From: LZORAL124-50-18 sp051208045
GTDB lineage: Bacteria > Pseudomonadota > Gammaproteobacteria > Pseudomonadales > Oleiphilaceae
Assembly (NCBI GenBank): GCA_051208045.1
Contig: JBPJFY010000021.1
Location: 1-47,230 of the forward strand
Direction: 5' to 3'
Length of the DNA: 47,230 nt
Below are positions 17,096 through 25,506 of the stretch, piece by piece; the first letter of the stretch is position 1, and every line of letters starts with the position of its first letter. Below the pieces are notes generated by a model, which was not told the DNA's origin, did no database searches, and saw nothing but the letters and a program-made list of their open reading frames with translations. The translations under genes were made by a program, and so were the position numbers.

Positions 17096-17479
17096 ATGAA
17101 AGAAAAGCGAGAGCACCCAAGGTACCTGTGTGATGAACAGTTCAGCGACTGCGAGCTTATCGGGGGTGGGCAATCGGTGCTGGTGCATTCCATCAATTTC
17201 AATCATCAAGGGATGGCGCTGTTTACCAGTCACCTTCTGCCGGAGGCGGATGTCTGGGTTGTGAGTTTTCAGCACGATGCTGAGGAGGGGTGCGTGGTGG
17301 TAGACCAGTTGCCATGCTGCCTGGTGTACGCGAATGAAACCGAGGTGGGTAACCACTACGGGATCAGTTTTGAGTGGGAAGCGCTCAGCGAAGATCAGCG
17401 TGAGCAATTGCTCGTCATTGAGCAGAGATTGGCCCAACTCAGTAAGACACAAGGTCGCTATGGCTTAGGTGAGTTTTAG
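17096..17479 (+). CDS. PilZ domain protein
   Basis: A 127-residue protein made almost entirely of a PilZ domain, the usual c-di-GMP receptor. The first binding motif RxxxR is at residues 5-9 (REHPR). The second, usually (D/N)xSxxG, reads NFNHQG, with Asn in place of Ser, so binding is likely but not certain. The ATG at 17096 has GGGA 7 bases upstream; the in-frame ATG at 17090 directly abuts that sequence and is less likely. It is 15 bases behind the HD-GYP gene and probably shares its mRNA, making an enzyme-receptor pair. Confidence 0.85.
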   Translation: MKEKREHPRYLCDEQFSDCELIGGGQSVLVHSINFNHQGMALFTSHLLPEADVWVVSFQHDAEEGCVVVDQLPCCLVYANETEVGNHYGISFEWEALSEDQREQLLVIEQRLAQLSKTQGRYGLGEF

Positions 17480-17538
17480 CGATGTGGGCACCGTTACCAT
17501 CGATTTTCAGTAATTTTGAAAAAAAAGTGTGCCTTTCA

Positions 17539-17567
17539 TTTTGTGATCCCCTTCGGCTGTTATAAAA
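17539..17567 (+). promoter_or_regulatory. Candidate sigma-70 promoter before the kinase-like gene
   Basis: TTTTGT (17539-17544) and TATAAA (17561-17566) are separated by 16 bases, about 45 bases before the ATG at 17611. The -10 element is good and the -35 poor. It suggests the kinase-like gene can be transcribed apart from the PilZ gene 131 bases upstream. Confidence 0.35.
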
Positions 17568-17610
17568 TCCCCGCATCGTTCCCCTCATACATCAACAGCC
17601 TCTTTTGACT

Positions 17611-19068
17611 ATGAAAAAATACCTGATAATGGTGGTGGTTGCCGGTCTGATCATTTACTTCAGCGGACTCTGGCACTGGTTCGAAAATTTGTTCCGGTTC
17701 GAAAACGGTCGAATGAACTGGCAGTACGTGGCTAACTGGTCCAGTGGCATTCTGATTACGGCGTTGTCGGTGACCGCCACGGTGCTCTATTTCAGTCGTC
17801 AGGCCACAGACCGCGCAAACACGGAACTGGAGGCCATCCGGAACGATCTGGAAATTCGCGTCAAAGAGCGCACCGCCACGCTGGATGAAGCCAATCGCCT
17901 GTTAAAAGAAGAAATCGCCCAGCACCTGGATACCACCAATTTATTGCATGCGTCGGAAGCCTACATTAAGAATGTACTGCAATCGATGCCGACGGTATTG
18001 ATCGGGCTGGACCAGGCGGGGATGATCACGCAGTGGAACAAGCGTGCAGAGACGAACACCGGCATTACAGCAAAAGATGCGCTGGGTAAGTACCTGTGGG
18101 ATGCGTACCCCATCGTGACCGTGACTGAGTCCCAGGTGCAGGATGCGGTAAAAAATAATGCCACACAGAACTTCAAGCAAAGTCAGCGCGGACTGTTTCA
18201 CTACGACATTACCATCTATCCGCTGCAGGGCACGGCGGAAGCCGGGGTGGTCATTCTGATTGATGATGTCACCAATGAAGTGAAATCGGAGAACAAACTC
18301 ATCCACCGGGATAAAATGTCCTCCATGGGGGAACTGGCCTCCTCAATGGCCCATGACATCAACGTACCGGTACAGGCAATATTTTCAGACATTACCCGTG
18401 CGAGCACCTTGTTGTCCGGCATTCGTGAGCAGGTAGGCCCGAATGCCTGTGATGCACTCTCCGGGCAGCTGGATCAGCTGGCCAGCGAATTGAACGACGT
18501 GAGCAGCCGTGGTAAGCATGCCAAGGCGATTATTGCCAACCTGCTACAGTTTGCCAGCTCGCACGATAATACCAAAGAATCCGTGGATGTCACAGAGATC
18601 ATGGATCAAACCCTGGAGCTGGCGCGGTCCGTGCTCGCGTTGCCGCACGGGCTTCGTTTCACCGATTTAACCATCGAGCGTGACTATGACCAGGGCCTTC
18701 CGACCTTCCCCTGTTTCGTGTCTGAGTTTCAGCAGGTTCTGCTGAGCTTGTTGCGACACAGTTTTTACGCCATTGGTGCGACCGAGCGGGATGGATTCAT
18801 TCCCACCATTCGGATTCGCATTTTGGAATGCTACGATGCGTTGTGGTTAAAAATTTCCCACAATGGGGCAGGGTTGACGGCGGAAGAGCAGCAATACCTT
18901 TTTGAGCCTTATTTTGGCAGTGACAAGCAGGATGCCAGTTATGATGCCGGGAAGCGGTTGTCCTTTTCACACTTTATTGTGACCGAACACCACAATGGAC
19001 AGATGGCGGTAACCTCGGATGTCAATGTGGGCACCACCTTCCATATGCAGTTTCAATTGAACGCCTAG
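17611..19068 (+). CDS. PAS-histidine-kinase-like protein with degenerate ATP site
   Basis: A 485-residue membrane protein: a helix at ~5-20, a second at ~45-65, a coiled coil ~70-110, a PAS domain ~120-235, then a kinase-like half. The phospho-acceptor H-box is recognisable (SSMAHDINVP, His248). The ATP-binding domain has lost its signatures: the N-box reads LLRHSFYAI with no Asn, the G1 box reads SHNGAG with His417 in place of Asp, and the GLGL of the G2 box is absent (GKRLSFSH). The terminal GTTF element remains. I predict that it cannot autophosphorylate, though the His might be phosphorylated by another kinase. The upstream TTG at 17605 is not favoured. It follows the HD-GYP/PilZ pair, with no response regulator beside it. 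Confidence 0.85.
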   Translation: MKKYLIMVVVAGLIIYFSGLWHWFENLFRFENGRMNWQYVANWSSGILITALSVTATVLYFSRQATDRANTELEAIRNDLEIRVKERTATLDEANRLLKEEIAQHLDTTNLLHASEAYIKNVLQSMPTVLIGLDQAGMITQWNKRAETNTGITAKDALGKYLWDAYPIVTVTESQVQDAVKNNATQNFKQSQRGLFHYDITIYPLQGTAEAGVVILIDDVTNEVKSENKLIHRDKMSSMGELASSMAHDINVPVQAIFSDITRASTLLSGIREQVGPNACDALSGQLDQLASELNDVSSRGKHAKAIIANLLQFASSHDNTKESVDVTEIMDQTLELARSVLALPHGLRFTDLTIERDYDQGLPTFPCFVSEFQQVLLSLLRHSFYAIGATERDGFIPTIRIRILECYDALWLKISHNGAGLTAEEQQYLFEPYFGSDKQDASYDAGKRLSFSHFIVTEHHNGQMAVTSDVNVGTTFHMQFQLNA

Positions 19069-19139
19069 TGGCTCATTCTGTAATTAATGGCCCTGCCAGA
19101 GAAAGCACGAGGCTCAGCACCCCGTGCCGGATCGCGGAA

Positions 19140-20213
19140 TTAAACGAAGTTGCGGTTTTCCAATTGGTAGGTGAAAACATGCCAGGCATGGTTCAGCACG
19201 GATTCTGCCAGTTTGGCGGTATTGGTCCAATCCGGCACCAGCCAGCCGCCGAAGTCTGCGCGGTCATTCACACCCTCCAACCAGTGGGTTTCACCATACT
19301 GGCGGGTTTCACCCACAACGCCGAGTGCGCCACTGCCGATGGTCGTGTTGTCCATCTGACCATTGTAATCTGACAGAATGTCGCCTTGCACATTGAAATT
19401 CGTGACTTTGTCTGCGTGGGCCGTGTTCAGGTTGTTGGCATCGATGGTGCCTTGTGACAGGCCGGCGGCATCAAACACAATGGCCTCATTGCCCGTAGCC
19501 AATGCGGCTGCCGTGGCTAATCCACCGCCCAGACTGTGCCCGGTGAAGGCCAGTTGCTTGTCGGTACCATTGGCCGCATTATAGGCATCCAGTTGCGCCT
19601 GAACGTCTCTGGCCAGGGCTGTCGCCTGCTCATATTGTTCTGAGTCACCGAAAGCCTGCTCTATATCTTCCACCCAGTCCTCGGCAGAGAGTGGTTCCGT
19701 CCCTCGGAAAGCCAAAACGATATCACCGGTATCCGTGTTTTCAAAGATTTTGTAGTCCAGCCCCTGATCGTGCCCACCCCACCAGTCGATGCCGTTTCCG
19801 CCGGCATGCTGGCTCAGTTCCTGATAATTATCGGTGGTAAAGTCCTGATTCTTGATGTCACCGATACCGCCAAACACATTCATGGCCGTTTCGGCCACCA
19901 GATAGTCATCCCAGTCGTACGCTTGGGAGGAAAGCTTGGCAAAGTCCAGTGCCCGGCTGTGTTCTGCTTCGGTTAATCCGGAGGGCAGGCCATTAATGGA
20001 AGCATCATTGGCGGCTTCGGCACTCAACAATCCGGTGGCGGTCGCTGATGTGGTTGAGAGCGCAGCGTCTGTGGCGTCCAGTTGAACAGAGAGGCCGGCA
20101 GCCTGACTCGCCTCACCTTTTCCGGTGACCAGTGCCTGGCTGCTGGTGGCTGACAGCTCAAGAGATTGAGCTGATAAGGCCGCTTGTGTCTCTACCGCAT
20201 TATTCACTTGCAT
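19140..20213 (-). CDS. Class 3 lipase/phospholipase
   Basis: A 357-residue alpha/beta hydrolase of the Lipase_3 family. The nucleophile elbow is GHSLGG with Ser227. AFRGTE, upstream, is the typical Lipase_3 oxyanion-side motif, and a His-rich end (LNHAWHVFTY) may supply the catalytic His. The first ~110 residues are low-complexity Ala/Ser/Thr/Gln sequence with no signal peptide, which suggests either cytosolic location or non-Sec export; no RTX repeats are seen. The start is set by AGGAGA 6 bases before the ATG at 20213; the frame remains open to 20354 but that part is not protein-like. No neighbour explains its role. Confidence 0.85.
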   Translation of the reverse strand: MQVNNAVETQAALSAQSLELSATSSQALVTGKGEASQAAGLSVQLDATDAALSTTSATATGLLSAEAANDASINGLPSGLTEAEHSRALDFAKLSSQAYDWDDYLVAETAMNVFGGIGDIKNQDFTTDNYQELSQHAGGNGIDWWGGHDQGLDYKIFENTDTGDIVLAFRGTEPLSAEDWVEDIEQAFGDSEQYEQATALARDVQAQLDAYNAANGTDKQLAFTGHSLGGGLATAAALATGNEAIVFDAAGLSQGTIDANNLNTAHADKVTNFNVQGDILSDYNGQMDNTTIGSGALGVVGETRQYGETHWLEGVNDRADFGGWLVPDWTNTAKLAESVLNHAWHVFTYQLENRNFV

Positions 20214-20415
20214 GGGTATCTCCTCATGTCGTACCAATGGCGCCATTGGCACGTCTGATGGTCTGTTATTTTTGTTTATCGATACTTCAGATAAGGTGAC
20301 AAGCAGAAGGGCGCATAGAGCCCTTCCTGCAAAGGTGAGTGTGGTAAAGCTCAAAAAGGTTCAATGAAGGTGTGCTGATGGGTAACGAAAAAGGCCAGGG
20401 GCAAGCGTGCCAGTT

Positions 20416-21249
20416 TCAGATCACGTACTTCAGCAGTTTCTGGTAAAACGTGGGGGCCACCCGCTGAACGGCATCGCCTATTTTGGCGTCCAGGCCCACC
20501 AGTACGCGTTTGTTGTTCGTTTCAATGGCTCGCACAATGATTTCCGCCGCACTCTTGGGGGAGGTCTGGGCGATTTTATTGAAGCGGTCTTTAAATTCCT
20601 GATCTGACATGGGTGTACCCACCGTTTTGCCCAAGCGGGCGCTGTTGGCGATATTGGTTTTGATGCCGCCAGGATGCACACAACTGACGCCAATATCGTA
20701 GTGGGACATCTCAAGCTCCATCCGTAGACTCTCACTCAATCCCCGCACGGCAAACTTGGCGGAGTTATACGCGGTTTGGTTGGGGACGCCAATCAGCCCG
20801 AACAGGCTGGAAACGTTAACAATATGTCCCCACTTGGCCTGCTTGAGCCGGGGCAGGAAGGCCATACAGCCATGCACCACGCCCCAGTAGTTGATATCCA
20901 TCAGCCAACGCAGGTCTTCGTACGCCATGTTTTCAAAGGAGACGTTGAGCGCCACCCCGGCATTGTTTATGATTACGTTTACCTCACCGAAATGTGTGGT
21001 GATATCGGCGGCCCAGGCTTCCACTGCCGCCTGATCTCGAACATCCAGTACGGAGGTGTGGATATGATCGGCGGGCACGCCCCGGCACAGGGATTTGGTT
21101 TCCAGTACCGAGGCTTCGTTGACATCAGATAAGGCCAGTTTCGCGCCTTTGTGGGCACAGTGCAGAGCCAATGCTCTGCCGATGCCGGATCCTGCGCCCG
21201 TAATCGCAATCACACTGTTTTTCAGATTTCTTGTTTTTGTTTTGGTCAT
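20416..21249 (-). CDS. Short-chain dehydrogenase/reductase (SDR)
   Basis: A 277-residue NAD(P)-dependent oxidoreductase of the classical SDR kind. The cofactor motif TGAGSGIG is at 17-24, NNAG at ~95-98, catalytic Ser147/148, Tyr161 and Lys165 (YNSAK). Asp42, at the end of the second strand (ALSDV), often favours NAD over NADP. The substrate cannot be read from sequence. GAGGA lies 7 bases before the ATG. It sits between the lipase gene and a divergent DUF4124 gene; a shared lipid pathway with the lipase is possible but only because of position. Confidence 0.93.
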   Translation of the reverse strand: MTKTKTRNLKNSVIAITGAGSGIGRALALHCAHKGAKLALSDVNEASVLETKSLCRGVPADHIHTSVLDVRDQAAVEAWAADITTHFGEVNVIINNAGVALNVSFENMAYEDLRWLMDINYWGVVHGCMAFLPRLKQAKWGHIVNVSSLFGLIGVPNQTAYNSAKFAVRGLSESLRMELEMSHYDIGVSCVHPGGIKTNIANSARLGKTVGTPMSDQEFKDRFNKIAQTSPKSAAEIIVRAIETNNKRVLVGLDAKIGDAVQRVAPTFYQKLLKYVI

Positions 21250-21466
21250 GACTTTTCCTCAAGGTAGTGATAGCCATCAGTATGGCGGTTTGTACTGAAT
21301 AGGAAAGTGGCGAGAGTGCCATAATCATGGTGAAAAAGGGCCAGCGTGTGCGTTGCACGCGACTCGTGCGTGGGTGTTCGCAGTGGGCAAAATGCGCAGC
21401 ATGGGCTATAGTGGAACAGTGGAAAATAGTTCAGGGAATTCATTCATGTTTTTAGGGAGAAACGCC

Positions 21467-22228
21467 GTGTCTGTATACGCGTACCCTCTTCAATTATTGC
21501 GTCCGTTTCTGGTGCTGGCTTTGCTGTTGAGCGTTGCTTTGACGGCTCAGGCGGGCAAGCTGTATAAGATTGTGGATGAGAATGGCAATGTGACGTTCAG
21601 CCAGTTTCCGCCCACCGCTCCCGGCGAATCAGGGGGGGTGAAGGTAGAAGAGCAGAAGGTGAGTGCGGGAGGGCAAACGGCGGTCACCACGCGAGGTAAT
21701 GACCAGTATTGTGGTGACATAAACCTGCCTTCTGACAAAGGTAAATACAACAGCAAATACTTCCATCAAACCGTGGCCAATCGCCTGGAGTATTGGCGGG
21801 AACGGCTGAATCGTTACGAAAAGCAGCTGGATCAGAGCCAGCAGCGCTACCTGGAAAACTCGAAGTATAAGTCGCGTTACTACTCTTCGACAGACCGCGC
21901 GAAAGATCATTTGAAGCGCGACGAGCGCACTGTGCGGGAAATGCGCGATTTGCGCTGTGCGATCAGCTGGGCGGAATCACAGCAGTCTGGTTCCCGGGAT
22001 GAGCGGCAGGAGGCCAGTGCCGAATTGAACCGATTGCAGGCAGTGAAACAAAAAGTTGAAGCCCAGATGACGGCGCAATGCGGTATGGAGCCCATCTATG
22101 ACCCCTCTGTTGCAGGCAATCGTGATGCGCGGTCCAAATGGAACAGCTGTAGTCATCGATATCGTAGTGATATCCGCCGTTTGGAGAATATGATTCGTGA
22201 GGAGTCACGAAAAACCGGGGCGTACTAG
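21467..22228 (+). CDS. DUF4124 domain protein, exported
   Basis: The GTG at 21467 is chosen because AGGGAGA sits 6 bases upstream and the frame then opens with a signal peptide (hydrophobic ~8-25, TAQAGK). The 253-residue product has the DUF4124 motif directly after the signal (KLYKIVDENGNVTFSQFPP). Then comes a charged, mostly helical region with coiled-coil character (residues ~100-240, many Arg/Lys/Glu/Gln). DUF4124 proteins are periplasmic and of unknown function. The four Cys residues in the mature part could pair as disulfides. It is convergent with the DUF2244 gene, with one base between the stop codons. Confidence 0.8.
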   Translation: MSVYAYPLQLLRPFLVLALLLSVALTAQAGKLYKIVDENGNVTFSQFPPTAPGESGGVKVEEQKVSAGGQTAVTTRGNDQYCGDINLPSDKGKYNSKYFHQTVANRLEYWRERLNRYEKQLDQSQQRYLENSKYKSRYYSSTDRAKDHLKRDERTVREMRDLRCAISWAESQQSGSRDERQEASAELNRLQAVKQKVEAQMTAQCGMEPIYDPSVAGNRDARSKWNSCSHRYRSDIRRLENMIREESRKTGAY

Positions 22229-22229
22229 T

Positions 22230-22718
22230 TCAAAGGTACAGATGTCGATAGGAACGTGTCGCTGACAAGAGACGCTGGATAAGCCACTGCTTTTCATCCA
22301 GCGTGAGAAAGCTTCTAACGCTGATACGGTTGTCTTTGTGGATAAACAGCACTTCCTGCTGATAGGAGCGATTCTTCCGGATTTCAATCCGTGTGTGCCA
22401 GCGATCAAACGTCCACTGCTGTTCGGGCTTGCTCACCCCTTTCTGGAGAATGACCTGTGAAGGGGTGAGGTGAATGACTTCTTTGGTCGCACAGTGCCGT
22501 GAGACCATATGCGAGAGGATAAAAAGTACCAGTAGTTCTACGCCGGAAAAAAACAGCACCACCGTAGCGCCGAGCGTGATGAAATACGTGGTGATGGCGG
22601 ATAATAACACCGCCACCAGTAAGATCAATCGTCGGTTCCCGCGCCAGCCGACCGAGTTATTGGGCGTGAGTACGATGTGGGTGCAGGCGTCATCGCTTCC
22701 CGGCGTTTCGGTAAACAT
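22230..22718 (-). CDS. DUF2244 membrane protein
   Basis: A protein of about 162 residues. TPNNSVGWRGNRRLI is the typical opening of DUF2244. Two closely spaced transmembrane helices follow (~30-50 and ~55-75), then a cytoplasmic beta-rich domain with RIEIRKN. Function is unknown; family members are sometimes near cytochrome oxidase genes, which is not the case here. The start may be this ATG or a GTG at 22727. It lies about 20 bases behind DUF2505 on the same strand and probably forms an operon with it. Confidence 0.78.
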   Translation of the reverse strand: MFTETPGSDDACTHIVLTPNNSVGWRGNRRLILLVAVLLSAITTYFITLGATVVLFFSGVELLVLFILSHMVSRHCATKEVIHLTPSQVILQKGVSKPEQQWTFDRWHTRIEIRKNRSYQQEVLFIHKDNRISVRSFLTLDEKQWLIQRLLSATRSYRHLYL

Positions 22719-22739
22719 TGCCCGCACACCTGGCCTGGA

Positions 22740-23228
22740 TCAGGCTTCAACCAGCTTTTTAATAAACTGATACTCTTTCTCCATGGACTCTTCGCAACCT
22801 TCGGCGACGAAAGCGGCGAGCTTTTTGCCCACCAGGGGAATGCCGCACGCAATTTTTACCGTCACCTCGTTGATGCAATTGTCCCCTTCTTTGGTGAGCA
22901 CGCATCGGCCTTTTACTTCGACCGGAACACCGTGCAGGTGTACTTCAAAATCCCCTTCGAAGCGCTCACCTGGGGTGCCTGTCCAGCTTTCCGTCTGGTA
23001 CACTTCGTTCCAGTCTTTCATGAATTTCTTCAGCATGCTGGGGGCTTCCACCGGTACCTGGCGATGCATTTTCAGGTCCAGTGCATCGTCTTTCAGTGCG
23101 CAGTAGTCAAATTTCACGTTACGGGCACCCAGGGCTTCATGCTTGGCGACTACGTCTGCCTCGGTACCAAATGATCTGAATACGGCGTCCACACTCGCCT
23201 GGTAGACATGGCGGGCTTTTACTTCCAT
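22740..23228 (-). CDS. DUF2505 protein (SRPBCC-like)
   Basis: A soluble 162-residue protein. The start MEVKARHVYQASVDAVF and the pattern of an opening strand, a helix and a long C-terminal helix (EESMEKEYQFIKKLVEA) fit DUF2505, a branch of the START/SRPBCC fold that binds hydrophobic ligands. No ligand can be named. AGGAG lies 8 bases before the ATG. It is 75 bases downstream of RNase II, on the same strand, with two ATTTTAATTCG copies in the gap, and is followed by DUF2244. Confidence 0.78.
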   Translation of the reverse strand: MEVKARHVYQASVDAVFRSFGTEADVVAKHEALGARNVKFDYCALKDDALDLKMHRQVPVEAPSMLKKFMKDWNEVYQTESWTGTPGERFEGDFEVHLHGVPVEVKGRCVLTKEGDNCINEVTVKIACGIPLVGKKLAAFVAEGCEESMEKEYQFIKKLVEA

Positions 23229-23302
23229 TTTTGCGCTCCTTGTTTCTCGCTCTTATTTTAATTCGCTCTAATTTTAATTCGTCATAACGAAAGGGTATTG
23301 GA

Positions 23303-25381
23303 TTATTCCTGCTCCAACGACGGCGTGGGATTAACGGCCGATTCGATGTTGGACGATTCTGTGCTGGATTGTTCTGTGATGGATTGCTCTGGGGTTGACT
23401 GTTCGACGGTTTCTGAAGCCTGAATCGGCGCAATGTCCTCTTCCAGAATAAAGAGTACCTGATTGCGCTTGGGATCAATGCTCTGGACGGCGACGCGGAC
23501 CGGATCATCCAGTTTGAAGCCACGTTTTTTACTGATCAGGGTGAAGTACACCTGATCAAAACTGTATTTGTCCGGCATATCCTTGGTGGACACGAAACCT
23601 TCGATGCCGGTTTCATTCAGGCGCACAAAAAAGCCACTGGAAATACTACGCACAATTTTTGCGTCAAAGACCTGATCTTTCAGTGACTCTGCGTATTGCG
23701 CTTTCAACCAGCCTTCCATGTACCCGACCGACTGTCTTGCTCGCAGTTGCGCATCCTGAAGCATCTCCAGACTGCGTTCATTCATTGTGCGTATCGCCGT
23801 GCCGGTGAGCGTATGTTTGATCAACCGTTGCACATAGAAATCCCCAAATTTGCGAATCGGTGAGGTGAAATTCGTGTACAGCGGGAATCCCATGCCACAG
23901 TGGCCTTTGGGAGAGAGGCTCAACTCACTGCGTTCCAATTGACGATTAATGATGGTGCGCAGGGCATTTTCATCCGGCGTACGTTCGGCTAACTGTGAGA
24001 ATTCGGTGAATCGTTCGGGCTGGTTGAGCTGCTCAACCTGGAGGTCTGTGCCGTGGTGTGCATTGATTTTCTCTGCCAGAATCTTGCCGATGTTTTCCCG
24101 TCGATCCGCACGAATGCCCTGGTGTGTGATGTAGAGTCCGTGTTTGCACTCCGTGGACATGAATCGTGCGGCACACACGTTGGCGGCAATCATGCACTCT
24201 TCGACAATCTGATGCGCTTCACCTGGAATGATTTTGGCGATATGGTCAATTTTTTGTTCGCTGTTCAGCACGATTCGATAGTCGGGCTGCTCTTCGCGCA
24301 CGTTGGTGTGGTTCAGCCGCCATTGCTTCAGCGCTTTTGAGGCTGTCGTCAGTTGAGTCAGCGAGGAATGTGCAGCCTCGGGGACACCTGCCACTGAGTG
24401 ATCCTCGATCCAGCTGGCCACCTGTTCGTAGCTTAATTTACCGATGGAGCGAATCAGGGCCAGTGACAGAGCATATGCCGTGACTTCTCCCTCCTGAGTG
24501 ATCTGCATGTCGCACACCAGCGCGTAGCGGTCTTCATTGGCGACCAGCGACGCCAGCGAACGAGTGAGCTCACTGGGCAGCATGCTGATCGGCGCACCGG
24601 GCAGGTAAATACTGGTCCCTCGGCGGAAAGCCTCGCGCTCAATGGGCGAGTCCGAATCAATGAATTCGGTGGGATCGGCGATGGCCACTTTGATGTTCCA
24701 GCCGGTGTCGGTCTGGCTGGCATACAGGGCATCATCCATGTCTTCCGTGGTGGCAGAATCGATGGTTACGAATGGCACCTCTCGCAAGTCGGCTCGCTGG
24801 CCCAGAACGATTTCACGGGATTGAATGTCTTTGATCTGCGCTTTGACTTCCTTCGACCAGAAATCCCGAATGTCATAGCGTGCCAGGCTGTAGTCTCGCT
24901 CGATGCCGGTTTTATCTGCCTTGCCCAGTCGCTCCAACACTTCCACTTGAGGTTTTCCACTCTTGTACGGGTGCTGAGAGAGCTTACACTTGATGAAATC
25001 ACCTTCTTCGCTGTGGCGTGTGCGATTTGGCGGGATGTAGAGCCATCGATTAAAATTGGGCAGGTGGGGCTCGGCAAAACTGACTTTGTTTTTCGTTTTC
25101 AACTCAGCCACAAACACGTTCAGTTCTGAGCCCAACAGTCGCAGTACTTCACCGTACTCTTTGTTCTTGGCGTCGGTGAAAATCTCGATTTCCACCTCAT
25201 CTCCGGGTAGCACGTGGGTCATTTGCTCCGGTGACAGGTAGATGTCTTTCCCGCCTTCGTTCAGTGTCACGAACCCAAATCGCGCATTACTCCCTTTCAC
25301 TTTTCCGGTAGCAATGTTTCTTTGCGAGTGGATATCTTTTTTCAACTGTTTGAGCTGGGAGAGTGCGTCCGAATTTAACAT
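23303..25381 (-). CDS. rnb: Exoribonuclease II (RNase II/R family)
   Basis: A processive 3'-5' exoribonuclease that degrades single-stranded RNA. The 692-residue protein has two cold-shock-type domains (~20-190), the RNB catalytic domain (~200-540) and an S1 domain (~570-650). The metal-binding signature is DSATTEDMDDALYA, with Asp208, Asp214, Asp216 and Asp217. The N-terminus (MLNSDALSQLKQL) aligns with the start of E. coli RNase II, which sets this ATG over the GTG at 25432. Its length exceeds the E. coli enzyme by about 50 residues, mostly an acidic Ser/Thr/Gln/Glu tail. RNase II rather than RNase R is favoured by the short N-terminus and the absence of a Lys-rich tail. Confidence 0.9.
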   Translation of the reverse strand: MLNSDALSQLKQLKKDIHSQRNIATGKVKGSNARFGFVTLNEGGKDIYLSPEQMTHVLPGDEVEIEIFTDAKNKEYGEVLRLLGSELNVFVAELKTKNKVSFAEPHLPNFNRWLYIPPNRTRHSEEGDFIKCKLSQHPYKSGKPQVEVLERLGKADKTGIERDYSLARYDIRDFWSKEVKAQIKDIQSREIVLGQRADLREVPFVTIDSATTEDMDDALYASQTDTGWNIKVAIADPTEFIDSDSPIEREAFRRGTSIYLPGAPISMLPSELTRSLASLVANEDRYALVCDMQITQEGEVTAYALSLALIRSIGKLSYEQVASWIEDHSVAGVPEAAHSSLTQLTTASKALKQWRLNHTNVREEQPDYRIVLNSEQKIDHIAKIIPGEAHQIVEECMIAANVCAARFMSTECKHGLYITHQGIRADRRENIGKILAEKINAHHGTDLQVEQLNQPERFTEFSQLAERTPDENALRTIINRQLERSELSLSPKGHCGMGFPLYTNFTSPIRKFGDFYVQRLIKHTLTGTAIRTMNERSLEMLQDAQLRARQSVGYMEGWLKAQYAESLKDQVFDAKIVRSISSGFFVRLNETGIEGFVSTKDMPDKYSFDQVYFTLISKKRGFKLDDPVRVAVQSIDPKRNQVLFILEEDIAPIQASETVEQSTPEQSITEQSSTESSNIESAVNPTPSLEQE

Positions 25382-25506
25382 GCAACTGAACCAAATTGAG
25401 AATGAATGAAGCGGGTGGAGGCAAAAGGCCACCCTGAAACCACAGGTTGCCTATCATACAGAAAAAAGGGGGCAATAGGGATATCAATCGGTGGTGAAAA
25501 TGTGAT

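Noticed and set aside
23229..23302. ATTTTAATTCG repeat as a regulatory element
   Set aside because: Only two copies in an AT-rich spacer inside a probable operon; no further sign of function.
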